Part shown: positions 1 through 6,924 of the stretch, piece by piece
Layout: each line of letters starts with the position of its first letter
Position numbering within the stretch: position 1 is the first letter of the stretch
Origin: Candidatus Stackebrandtia excrementipullorum
Lineage (GTDB): Bacteria; Actinomycetota; Actinomycetes; Mycobacteriales; Micromonosporaceae
Direction: 5' to 3'
DNA: 44,944 nucleotides
Assembly: GCA_019113825.1 (NCBI GenBank)
Contig: DXGR01000004.1
Span: 1 to 44,944, forward strand
Translations under genes and position numbers: made by a program
The notes under the pieces: model-generated
What the model was told of the DNA's origin: nothing
Seen by the model: the letters and a program-made list of their open reading frames with translations, nothing else
Database searches by the model: none

Positions 1-309
1 GTCAAGGACGTCGGCAGCGGAGCCAGCGACACCGTCAAAGAGGTCGGTGGCGGAGCAGGCGACACCGTCAAGGACGTCGGCAACGGAACCAACGGCGCCG
101 GCGAGCCATCCGACGGAGGCATCTCGTTCAACATCGTGGGTGAGGTGGGAAAGCTCGCCGCGAAGGTCACGGATACGGCCGAAGAGGCAGCAAGGTCCGT
201 CGGTCGGCGTGCCGGCAAAGTCACCGAGTCCGCAGGTAAAGCAGCCAAGTCGGTGGGACTCCGCGCCAAGAACGCCGCCAAGGCGGCAAGCCGGGACCCT
301 GATGAGTGA
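1..309 (+). CDS. C-terminal part of a repetitive Ala/Lys/Gly-rich protein (5' end outside window)
   Basis: Frame 1 is open from the first base to a TGA at 307-309, giving 102 codons without a start, so the gene begins outside the window. The visible part opens with imperfect repeats of about 11 residues built on the pattern D-T-V-K-D/E-V-G-x-G, followed by a segment rich in Ala, Lys, Val and Arg that would form a basic amphipathic helix (for example KVTESAGKAAKSVG). There is no membrane segment or recognisable enzyme motif. The stop overlaps an ATG at 302, and the next gene, with a better start at 353, follows closely, so the two are probably co-transcribed. I do not recognise the family. Heptad- or undecad-like repeats of this kind occur in surface or envelope-associated helical proteins, but that is only a suggestion. 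Confidence 0.6.
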   Translation, partial: VKDVGSGASDTVKEVGGGAGDTVKDVGNGTNGAGEPSDGGISFNIVGEVGKLAAKVTDTAEEAARSVGRRAGKVTESAGKAAKSVGLRAKNAAKAASRDPDE

Positions 310-352
310 GGATCAGCCGTACTTCAGCACCCGTCAATACGGAGGGGAAATA

Positions 353-673
353 GTGAGCGATCGCAAACGACGACCCGACATTCGCTTCAATTCGACGGTG
401 AGGGCCGCACATCTTCGTTTCCATTCCGAACCGGAGGTGGAGGTGGCCTTCAACGAAAAAAGTGATTCCGAAACGACGTCCAGGCGCTCGGGCTTCCCCA
501 AGCCGGTACGCGCTCACGTCGATTACACGGACGTGCGAATCGACTACACCCTGTCGGCAACGGCCGAGGCGACACAGGTCGACCATGATCGTGACAACGA
601 GGCACAAAAAGGTGATGTCTCCGTAAAGACATCACCTTTATCGTCACCTCACACGTCGAGACGTGTGAGGTGA
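353..673 (+). CDS. Small protein of unknown function, 106 aa
   Basis: GTG at 353 is chosen because GGAGG at 341-345 lies seven bases upstream. An in-frame ATG at 302 overlaps the previous stop but lacks such a site. The core contains a hydrophilic segment with the patterns RAAHLRFHSEPEVEVAF and HVDYTDVRIDY, which look like two beta-rich strands. I believe short actinobacterial proteins with this pattern exist, but I cannot name a family. There is no signal peptide or membrane segment. The last 22 or so codons are encoded by the antisense strand of the two ssrA terminator hairpins (608-674), and the TGA at 671-673 falls in the outer arm of one stem. The C-terminal tail is therefore dictated by RNA structure on the other strand and is unlikely to carry conserved function. 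Confidence 0.55.
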   Translation: MSDRKRRPDIRFNSTVRAAHLRFHSEPEVEVAFNEKSDSETTSRRSGFPKPVRAHVDYTDVRIDYTLSATAEATQVDHDRDNEAQKGDVSVKTSPLSSPHTSRRVR

Positions 674-674
674 C
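608..674 (-). terminator. Tandem intrinsic terminators of ssrA
   Basis: Two perfect hairpins lie directly downstream of the tmRNA 3' end. The proximal one has 14-bp arms at 643-656 and 661-674 with a 4-nt loop. The distal one has 13-bp arms at 608-620 and 627-639 with a 6-nt loop, and on the minus strand its stem runs into five U residues, a classical rho-independent terminator. Both lie inside the convergent small gene at 353-673. Confidence 0.85.
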
Positions 675-681
675 CTTCTTG

Positions 682-1050
682 TGGAGCCGCAGGGAATCGA
701 ACCCTGGTCCTCCGCCGGTTCAGTAAGGCTTCTCCGGGTGCAGTTCACTATGCCTTTACTCGAGCCCCACCAATCACGCGAACAAGTTGGTGTGACGGGC
801 TCCAGCCACTGTTGGTGTCGCAGTCGGCTCCGTGGCCGAACTGACCGCCTAGCGTCCTAAGATTATGCCGGTGACCGGGACGGACGCGCGCCCGGACCGA
901 CAGACTTCCTTCCCTGCTTATGCAGCGAGGGCGAAGTCAGCGCGTTTAGAATTCGCACTTGTGATTTCCAACGACGATTAACGAGACGACGTTGGCTTCC
1001 TCGACCCGCTTCCCTTACATCTACGTACGGAGTCGAAACCGATCGGCCCC
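682..1050 (-). ncRNA. ssrA: tmRNA (transfer-messenger RNA)
   Basis: The minus strand reads GGGGCCGATCGGTTTCGACT at the 5' end (1050) and closes with a T-arm and acceptor ending CGGCTCC-A at 682. The 5' GGGGCCG pairs with the 3' CGGCTCC (one G-U), forming the tRNA-like acceptor; the CCA is not encoded. Length is 369 nt, normal for one-piece tmRNA. The tag reading frame lies at 918-956: resume codon GCG, then codons giving ANSKRADFALAA and a TAA stop, a typical actinobacterial ALAA degron. tmRNA, with SmpB, frees stalled ribosomes and marks the nascent chain for proteolysis. It lies downstream of smpB on the same strand with 142 bases between; this leader contains a small GAGAC-GAAA-GTCTC hairpin (1078-1091). 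Pseudoknots were not traced base by base. Confidence 0.97.
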
Positions 1051-1192
1051 TCTATGGAGTTGTTTCCAGTGTCGCTCGAGACTTTCGTCTCCGGACGGCA
1101 CCGTCACGACCGAGTTTTTCACACGGTCATACGGCAATCTTAACGCCCTCGTCGAGTCACCGCATTCCGATATCCGGTGGTGATCCCGATCA

Positions 1193-1672
1193 TCAGTCTT
1201 TGAAGCCCTTTGCACGGCGCTGAACAGCGCGTTCGATCTCGCGGTCGGCGTCGCGTTTGGCGAGCGTCTGCCTCTTGTCGTAGTTTTTCTTACCTCGTGC
1301 GAGACCAAGCTCGACCTTCGCCCAACCGTCTTTGAAGTACAACGACAGCGGAACCAGCGTGAGCCCGGATTCGGTGAGCTTCCCGGTGAGTTTGTCGATT
1401 TCACCGCGGTTCAACAGAAGCTTTCGGATACGCCGCGGAGCGTGGTTGGTCCAGGTCCCGTGGTTGTACTCGGCAATGTGTATCCCGTGAATACGGATCT
1501 CACCGTTGTAGAGGTCGGCGTAGGCGTCGGCCAAAGACGCCCTACCGGTGCGCAGTGACTTCACCTCGGTTCCGGTGAGGACTATGCCGGCCTCGTAGGT
1601 GTCGAGGATTTCGTAGTCGTGCCGGGCGCGCCGGTTCGAGGTGATCAGTTTGGTTCCCGATTCCCTGGCCAT
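1193..1672 (-). CDS. smpB: SsrA-binding protein SmpB
   Basis: A 159-residue protein, the normal length for SmpB. It begins [20 protein letters not shown], contains the OB-fold hallmark segment [20 protein letters not shown], the central IAEYNHGTW stretch, and the C-terminal basic tail with [20 protein letters not shown] that folds into the ribosomal mRNA channel. SmpB binds the tRNA-like domain of tmRNA and delivers it to stalled ribosomes. The gene lies just upstream of ssrA on the same strand, so protein and RNA partner are adjacent. Upstream is the M23 peptidase, with 71 bases and a hairpin between them. ATG at 1672 is the natural start, with the family N-terminus directly after it. Confidence 0.97.
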   Translation of the reverse strand: MARESGTKLITSNRRARHDYEILDTYEAGIVLTGTEVKSLRTGRASLADAYADLYNGEIRIHGIHIAEYNHGTWTNHAPRRIRKLLLNRGEIDKLTGKLTESGLTLVPLSLYFKDGWAKVELGLARGKKNYDKRQTLAKRDADREIERAVQRRAKGFKD

Positions 1673-1702
1673 GCGTCAAGCCTAACGGTCCGGGCCGGAG
1701 GG

Positions 1703-1729
1703 CCGCGAGCCAGATTCGGCGGCTCGCGG
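1703..1729 (-). terminator. Hairpin between M23 peptidase gene and smpB
   Basis: Arms of 9 bp, CCGCGAGCC at 1703-1711 and GGCTCGCGG at 1721-1729, enclose a 9-nt loop just after the peptidase stop codon. There is no U-tract. It could be a weak terminator or an mRNA 3' stabiliser. Confidence 0.45.
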
Positions 1730-1743
1730 ACCTTTCGACCGTT

Positions 1744-2979
1744 TCAGCACAGGCAACTGGGAAGCCAGCCCAGTGGCTCGACCGGAGCGCCGTCGACGCG
1801 CACCTCGAAGTGAAGGTGATCACCTGTCGAGGCCCCGGTGGTGCCGACGGTGCCGATCCGCTGGCCGCGTTCGACCCACTGACCATGAGAGACTCCAATG
1901 GACGATTGGTGGGCGTAACAGGTGGACAGGCTACCGCCGTGGTAAATGCATGTGTAGTTCCCGTAGCCGCCGTTCCAACCCGAATACACCACCTCGCCTG
2001 CCGCCGCGGCGTAGATCGGTGTTCCGCCCGCCGCGGCGAAATCCACTCCGGCATGCATCTGCCACACGTGGTAATAAGGGTCGTAACGGTTGCCGAAATC
2101 GCTTGATTTCCAGCCCGCCACCGGCATAAGGAGCTTGCCTCCGCCCGAGTCGGAGCCGCCGGTATGGCCGCCGGAACCTGAATTGCCCGAGCCGCTGTTG
2201 GCGGCGTCCTGCAACGCCTGTTTGATGCGTTCGCTCTCGGCTTTGACCTCTTCGTACTGCGCGAGGCTTTCCTCCCGTTCGGCCTCAGCGATCTCGAGCG
2301 CCCAGGTTTGAGTGTCCAACAGATCGATCAGATCCGCTTCCGCGGTTTCGGCGTTGGCGACTTCCAGCTCGGCGGCGTCGAGTGCTTCCAAGGCCGCCGT
2401 TTCCGCGTCCTCAGCGGCTTCTCGGGCCACTTCGGAGGCGTTCTCGGCGTTGCGGGCCTCCTGCCGCAGTCGCACCACATCGTCAAGAGCCCGGTTCTGA
2501 CGATCGGCGAGCCGGTCGACGTACGACATACGCTCCACCGCCTCGAACGGGTCGGTGGCGTTGATGACGTTGTTGACCAATATGAGCCCGGCCCCCTGGT
2601 AGGACAGGGAAACCAGGTCTCCCAACTCCTCTCTGGCGGACTGAACCTCGTCGGATACCTTGTTGTACTCCTCCACGGCGTCGTCGTAGTCGGCGCGCGC
2701 ATCGTCGGCTTTTCCGATGGCGCTGTCGGCCAACACTCGAGCGGCCGCAACCAGACCACGAGCGCTGTTGACTCGGTCTTGGGCCTCGGGCAGTAGGTGT
2801 TCGACCTCAGCCAATGCGATGCCTGCCTCGCGGGCCGCTTCCGTTGCGCCTTCCAGAGTGGCCTCGGCTTCGGCCAGCTTCTGGTCGACGCGGTCCTTCT
2901 CCGAAGCCGATTCGGCGGAAGCGGTTCCCGCGAAGACGAGCGCCGCAAGCAGGGCTGCGGTCCATAGTCTCGCCTTCAT
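1744..2979 (-). CDS. Secreted M23 (LytM) peptidase with long coiled coil, probable FtsEX-linked cell-wall hydrolase
   Basis: A 411-residue exported protein. Residues 1-22 form a signal peptide ending ASA. Residues 25-255 are an Ala/Glu-rich coiled coil in two blocks. A Gly/Ser linker follows (about 258-282), then a C-terminal LytM domain (about 285-405) with the zinc-site motifs HAGVDFA and HLHFE. In E. coli, EnvC has the same coiled-coil plus LytM design and is activated by FtsEX; in mycobacteria RipC is controlled by FtsX. Here the gene directly follows ftsE-ftsX on the same strand, so the protein is inferred to be the peptidoglycan hydrolase, or hydrolase activator, controlled by that complex at the septum. 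Both metal-binding motifs look intact, so it may be catalytic. A 15-bp hairpin separates it from ftsX, suggesting its own promoter in the 2980-3114 gap. Confidence 0.88.
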   Translation of the reverse strand: MKARLWTAALLAALVFAGTASAESASEKDRVDQKLAEAEATLEGATEAAREAGIALAEVEHLLPEAQDRVNSARGLVAAARVLADSAIGKADDARADYDDAVEEYNKVSDEVQSAREELGDLVSLSYQGAGLILVNNVINATDPFEAVERMSYVDRLADRQNRALDDVVRLRQEARNAENASEVAREAAEDAETAALEALDAAELEVANAETAEADLIDLLDTQTWALEIAEAEREESLAQYEEVKAESERIKQALQDAANSGSGNSGSGGHTGGSDSGGGKLLMPVAGWKSSDFGNRYDPYYHVWQMHAGVDFAAAGGTPIYAAAAGEVVYSGWNGGYGNYTCIYHGGSLSTCYAHQSSIGVSHGQWVERGQRIGTVGTTGASTGDHLHFEVRVDGAPVEPLGWLPSCLC

Positions 2980-3114
2980 GTGAGCAATGTACTCTGCGTC
3001 ACCCCATTATCACGGCAACCCGCAATGTCCGGGTGTGCCGTCGGCGTGTCGCACGACCAAATTCGACGACTTCCCGACAGCTGCCGTCCGTGGCTGCCCA
3101 CTGTGGTAATAAAC

Positions 3115-3155
3115 GGCGACGCCCGACGGACCACTCGGGGCCGTCGGGCGTCGCC
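3115..3155 (-). terminator. Terminator downstream of ftsX
   Basis: Perfect 15-bp stem (3115-3129 with 3141-3155) and 11-nt loop, 17 bases past the ftsX stop. On the minus strand it is followed by GTTTATTA rather than a pure U-tract. Confidence 0.75.
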
Positions 3156-3171
3156 GATCGTTGAGTACGGG

Positions 3172-4062
3172 TTAGACCTTCACTTGGAATCTCAAGGTCA
3201 CCCAACCCGTAATGGCGCTGATAACACTGGCGATACCGGCCAGGATCGGGAGCATGAGCCAAATCCTCGTCCACGACATCTCGGTCATGATGTCGAACAA
3301 GGACTTGAAGGTTCCGTCGACCAAAAACGCCTTACCCGCGACCAACGCCAGGAACGCCAGGATCGCTCCGATAAGGCCCGCGAAGACGGCCTCCAGAACG
3401 AACGGCGCCTGCACGAACCAGTTCGACGCACCGACCAGCTTCATGATCGACACCTCGCGGCGTTTCGAGTAGGCCGCGACCTGAATGGTGTTCGCCACCA
3501 GCAACAGTGCCGCGATTCCCTGAACGAGCGCCACCATGAGAGCAAGGTTCTGGACGCCGCCCATCAACGCAAAGACCTCTTCGAGGGCGTCACGTTGGTT
3601 CATGATGCGTTCCACGACTTCGTCACCGAAGTCCTGGTACTTCGCGATAAACGCGTCGGCGTCGTTCTCCATGTCGTGGAGACTCACCTCGAATGAAGCC
3701 GGCAATCGCTCGGGGTCGACGCTCTCGACAAGGTCGGGAGTGTCCCGAAAGAGTTCCTGGAAGTGGATCCAGGCCTCGTCTTTGGTCTTGAATTCGACGG
3801 TCTGCACCATCGGGTCGCTTTGCAGCTCCTGCTCGAGCTGCACCTTGGCCTCGTCGTCGTCGGCGATGTCCTTGTTGAGATAGATGATGATCTCAACCTG
3901 ACTGCGGTAGTAGTCCTCCATGGACTGAACCTGGAAGTACAGCAACAGACCGGCGCCGAGCATGCTCAGTGACACCGCCATGGTGATGATCATGGCGATC
4001 GTCATGCTGATGTTGCGCCACAGGCCGACAGCGACCTCTGACAATACGTACTTAGCACGCAT
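3172..4062 (-). CDS. ftsX: Cell-division ABC transporter permease FtsX
   Basis: A 296-residue membrane protein with the FtsX layout: a cytoplasmic N-terminus (MRAKYVLSEVAVGLWRN), TM1 at about 17-44, an extracytoplasmic domain at about 45-165, then three C-terminal membrane segments (about 168-190, 220-245 and 262-288). The conserved REVSIMKLVGAS motif marks the cytoplasmic loop that couples to FtsE. FtsX passes the ATPase cycle of FtsE through the membrane to activate peptidoglycan hydrolases during division. The gene follows ftsE with an 83-base gap and precedes the M23 peptidase that is its likely partner. A GGAAGG element lies upstream of ATG 4062 with long spacing. Confidence 0.95.
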   Translation of the reverse strand: MRAKYVLSEVAVGLWRNISMTIAMIITMAVSLSMLGAGLLLYFQVQSMEDYYRSQVEIIIYLNKDIADDDEAKVQLEQELQSDPMVQTVEFKTKDEAWIHFQELFRDTPDLVESVDPERLPASFEVSLHDMENDADAFIAKYQDFGDEVVERIMNQRDALEEVFALMGGVQNLALMVALVQGIAALLLVANTIQVAAYSKRREVSIMKLVGASNWFVQAPFVLEAVFAGLIGAILAFLALVAGKAFLVDGTFKSLFDIMTEMSWTRIWLMLPILAGIASVISAITGWVTLRFQVKV

Positions 4063-4145
4063 TTGCTTCTATATGCCTTCCGCCGTTTTCGCCTGTGAAG
4101 TCAGCTTTCAGTGACCCCGGTGTGAGGGGTGGGGGTTCGACCGTG

Positions 4146-4826
4146 TCAGCCGTAGACGCCGCGCGCCTGGTCGCGGACCATGTGACCGCCTTCGATCTCG
4201 ATAACGCGTCGCCGCATCTGGTTCACGATGTTCGAGTCGTGAGTCACCATGACGATGGTGGTGCCGGTGCGGTTGATGCGATCGAGGAGACGCATGATCT
4301 CGATTGAGGTGTCGGGGTCGAGGTTACCGGTCGGCTCGTCCGCCAGAAGAATCAGAGGGCGATTGACGAACGCGCGCGCGATCGCGACGCGCTGCTGCTC
4401 ACCACCGGACAGCTCGTGCGGGTAACGGTGTTCCTTTCCGCCCAAACCGACCAGATCCATGACCTCGGGGACCACGCGACGGGTAACCGTCTTCGACTTA
4501 CCGATGACCTCCAGAGCGAAGGCGACGTTCTCGGCAGCCGTACGGTGGGGCAACAGCCGAAAGTCCTGGAAGACGCAGCCCAGCGAACGCCGGAACGCGG
4601 GCACCTTCCACCGACGCATGCCGGTGACCTCTTTGTCGTTGACCCACACTTTGCCCTTGTCGGGCACCTGCTCACGCAGGAGCAACTTGATAATGGTCGA
4701 CTTGCCGGCACCGGTGGGGCCGATGAAGAAAACAAACTCGCCTTTGTCGATGGACACGTTGATGTCTTCGACGGAGGGACGGTTGGACCTCGCGTAATGC
4801 TTCGTCACATTTTCAAGCCGAATCAC
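4146..4826 (-). CDS. ftsE: Cell-division ABC transporter ATP-binding protein FtsE
   Basis: A 226-residue ABC ATPase starting at GTG 4826 ([18 protein letters not shown]). It carries Walker [10 protein letters not shown], a Q-loop in [13 protein letters not shown], the signature LSGGEQQR, Walker [13 protein letters not shown] and the H-loop MVTHD. The sequence [20 protein letters not shown] and the short length are typical of FtsE rather than of LolD-type exporters. With FtsX it forms the type VII ABC system that links the division ring to cell-wall hydrolysis. prfB lies upstream with a 137-base gap; the prfB-ftsE-ftsX-smpB order is a known actinobacterial arrangement. Confidence 0.95.
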   Translation of the reverse strand: MIRLENVTKHYARSNRPSVEDINVSIDKGEFVFFIGPTGAGKSTIIKLLLREQVPDKGKVWVNDKEVTGMRRWKVPAFRRSLGCVFQDFRLLPHRTAAENVAFALEVIGKSKTVTRRVVPEVMDLVGLGGKEHRYPHELSGGEQQRVAIARAFVNRPLILLADEPTGNLDPDTSIEIMRLLDRINRTGTTIVMVTHDSNIVNQMRRRVIEIEGGHMVRDQARGVYG

Positions 4827-4963
4827 GCTGCGAGAGTCTACGCCCGCCGCCTGGGCAAGCTGCCACTCCCCCTACCGAAATGGGCGTAAACGGCCATAGG
4901 AGATACCCATGAATCAATCGAACATACGATAACCAGGCCATCCGAACGGCCCAGTGCGTCCCA

Positions 4964-6088
4964 CTAGACCGTGGTGTCGCGCCGGTTGTCCTGTTGCTTG
5001 CGCCAACGGATACCGGCCTCGATCAAACCGTCGATGTCACCGTCGTAAACGGCCATCACGTTCGCCGATTCCCAGCCGGTGCGCAGATCCTTCACCATCT
5101 GGTACGGATGCTGAACGTAGGAACGCATCTGCTCCCCCCAGGAAGCCGCAACGGAACCCCGAAGTTCGTCCATCTTGGCCTGCTCCTCGTCACGTTTGCG
5201 TTGGAGAAGCTTCGCCTTCAAAACGCTCATGGCCGTCGCACGGTTCTGCAACTGACTGCGCTCGTTCTGGCAGGAGACGACGATCCCGGTCTCCAGGTGC
5301 GTTATTCGCACCGCCGAGTCCGTGGTGTTGACACCTTGCCCACCCGGCCCGCTGGAACGGTAGACGTCGACGCGAATCTCGTCGTCGGGAATCTCGATGT
5401 CGTCGGTCTGCTCGACGACCGGAACGACCTCGACGGCGGCGAACGCGGTCTGGCGACGTCCCTGGTTGTCGTACTTACTGATTCGCACCACCCGGTGAGT
5501 CCCCTGCTCAACCGACAACGTCCCATAGGCATAGGGCGCTTTGACGGCGAAGGTCGCCGACTTTATGCCCGCCTCCTCGGCGTAGGACACGTCGTAAACC
5601 TCGGTGGAATAGCCGTGACGCTCGGCCCAGCGCAGGTACATGCGCATCAACTGCTCGGAGAAGTCGGACGAGTCGGCGCCGCCCGCGCCCGAACGAATGG
5701 AAACGAGAGCCTCCCGCTCGTCGTATTCACCCGAGAGGAGGGTCCGAACCTCCAGTTCGTCAATGGATTTACGCAATTCCGTCAGCTCTTTATCGACCTC
5801 GGCCTCCACGGAGGTGTCGTCCTCGGAAGCTGCGAGCTCCCACAACACCTCGACGTCCTCAAGCCGTTGCCGCAACGAACCCACACGGTTCAACTCGTTT
5901 TGGACGTACGACAACCTCGAGGTCACCTTCTGGGCGTGGTTGACGTCGTCCCACAGGTCCGGCGCCAAAGCGGCGGCTTCGAGTTCGGTTTTCTCGCGGG
6001 TCAGGGCGTCAAGATCCAACACCGCCGTTACCGAGTCGAGGGTGGTGTTCAGGTCGCGCAGTTCAGCAGAGAAGTCGTTACCGGTCAC
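4964..6088 (-). CDS. prfB: Peptide chain release factor 2 with an atypical stop-codon recognition tripeptide
   Basis: A 374-residue class I release factor starting at GTG 6088. It has the acidic helical N-domain, the segment [13 protein letters not shown], the GGQ loop [17 protein letters not shown] (Gly249-Gly250-Gln251) that triggers peptidyl-tRNA hydrolysis, and a C-terminal segment ending [10 protein letters not shown]. The frame runs unbroken from the start, so the programmed +1 frameshift of E. coli prfB is absent. At the position of the SPF tripeptide, which reads UGA/UAA in RF2, this protein has Ser204-Lys205-Tyr206 (codons at 5471-5479) within [12 protein letters not shown]; related actinobacterial RF2 sequences known to me have SPF there. 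The overall sequence is RF2, not RF1, since there is no PxT motif. The gene itself ends in TAG, an RF1-only stop. It lies upstream of ftsE on the same strand; no clear ribosome-binding site precedes the GTG. Confidence 0.93.
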   Translation of the reverse strand: MTGNDFSAELRDLNTTLDSVTAVLDLDALTREKTELEAAALAPDLWDDVNHAQKVTSRLSYVQNELNRVGSLRQRLEDVEVLWELAASEDDTSVEAEVDKELTELRKSIDELEVRTLLSGEYDEREALVSIRSGAGGADSSDFSEQLMRMYLRWAERHGYSTEVYDVSYAEEAGIKSATFAVKAPYAYGTLSVEQGTHRVVRISKYDNQGRRQTAFAAVEVVPVVEQTDDIEIPDDEIRVDVYRSSGPGGQGVNTTDSAVRITHLETGIVVSCQNERSQLQNRATAMSVLKAKLLQRKRDEEQAKMDELRGSVAASWGEQMRSYVQHPYQMVKDLRTGWESANVMAVYDGDIDGLIEAGIRWRKQQDNRRDTTV

Positions 6089-6220
6089 AACTAGCGAGCT
6101 TACGCGTGCTATATCGCCGACGACATCAGGCGTACCGCGCCAGCGGCGTCGGCATCGTATTCACCGTGGGCAACGGCGAATCGGCGGAAGCGTGTCGGCC
6201 GGACAAACCGGCGACACGAC

Positions 6221-6251
6221 AAGCGGGTGCCAACGGCGTTGGCACCCGCTT
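6221..6251 (-). terminator. Terminator downstream of the padR-like gene
   Basis: Perfect 14-bp stem (6221-6234 with 6238-6251) with a 3-nt loop, starting 12 bases after the PadR gene stop. No U-tract follows. A second, imperfect hairpin with CGTGTCG/CGACACG arms lies just downstream (about 6190-6218). Confidence 0.75.
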
Positions 6252-6263
6252 GGAGAAGAATTC

Positions 6264-6773
6264 CTACTTCTGACGCGCCCTCAGCCAACTGAGCGCAGCC
6301 TTGTGGTAGCCGATCGCGAAGTCCATCGCGGTGGCGGCACCGGCGTCGTCGGAGGCGAGCTCCTTCGCGCGGGCCCTGACGTCGGCGAGTGCCTCGGTGT
6401 GGTACTCCATGGCCGACTTGTACATTTCCGACAGCGCGGAAGGCGTCATGTGGCCGGCGAAAGCCGTGCGAAGCGCGACGGGATCGCGCAACTGACCGAT
6501 TCCACTCTCGCCGTTGATCCACTTGGCGAAGGCGCGCTTACCCGATGCGCTGATCGTGTAGGGCACGCTTGCACGCGGCCCCGGCTTACCGACTCGGACG
6601 TACCCGACTTCGGCCAGCGCCGGAAGTTCGCGGTACACCTGACTGCGAGTCATGGTCCAGAACGGACCGAGGCGCCTCGTCGCCTCGGACATCAGCTGGC
6701 CACCTGTCATTGATCCGTCGTGCAGCAGGCCCAACAGGGCGGCTGCAGTTGCGTTGAGTTCTTTTCCTGCCAT
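6264..6773 (-). CDS. PadR-family transcriptional regulator
   Basis: A 169-residue protein with an N-terminal PadR winged helix (ALLGLLHDGSMTGGQLMSEA, then RSQVYRELPALAEVGYVRV and the wing YTISASGKRAFAKWI) and a helical C-terminal domain of the Vir/PadR-s2 type (about 85-165) used for dimerisation and often ligand sensing. PadR repressors usually regulate a nearby transporter or their own gene. No transporter is adjacent here, so the target is unclear. The neighbouring genes are prfB downstream, beyond a strong hairpin, and a protein kinase upstream, both on the same strand. ATG 6773 begins the family N-terminus (MAGKELNATAAALLGLL). The upstream region (6774-6924) is more AT-rich than its surroundings and holds the 8-bp inverted pair ATATTGGA (6797-6804) and TCCAATAT (6895-6902), too far apart to call an operator. 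Confidence 0.85.
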   Translation of the reverse strand: MAGKELNATAAALLGLLHDGSMTGGQLMSEATRRLGPFWTMTRSQVYRELPALAEVGYVRVGKPGPRASVPYTISASGKRAFAKWINGESGIGQLRDPVALRTAFAGHMTPSALSEMYKSAMEYHTEALADVRARAKELASDDAGAATAMDFAIGYHKAALSWLRARQK

Positions 6774-6924
6774 GTCGACAATGATGCCACGTCTTTATAT
6801 TGGATTCAACCCCAGGGTATCTATTGTGCTCCTTTTCGATCCATTGGCAACTGTCGCAGCACAACCGTAGAGATTGACGACCGGAAAATCAGGCTCCAAT
6901 ATGACTCATTTGAGCCGAAACCGG

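Noticed and set aside
682-772. Separate tRNA gene with a long arm near 682-772
   Set aside because: The acceptor 5' strand is not adjacent; it lies at 1044-1050, and a resume codon with an ALAA tag lies between. This is the tRNA-like end of tmRNA.
2980-3114. c-di-AMP (ydaO-type) riboswitch upstream of the M23 peptidase
   Set aside because: The gap is too short and lacks the conserved core; such riboswitches precede other actinobacterial wall-hydrolase genes, but not this one.
5900-6088. Programmed +1 frameshift in prfB
   Set aside because: The frame is open from the GTG start through the whole protein with no in-frame TGA near codon 25, so no frameshift is needed.
6797-6902. ATATTGGA / TCCAATAT inverted pair as a PadR operator
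   Set aside because: The arms are over 90 bases apart and only 8 bp long, unlike the compact operators of PadR proteins.
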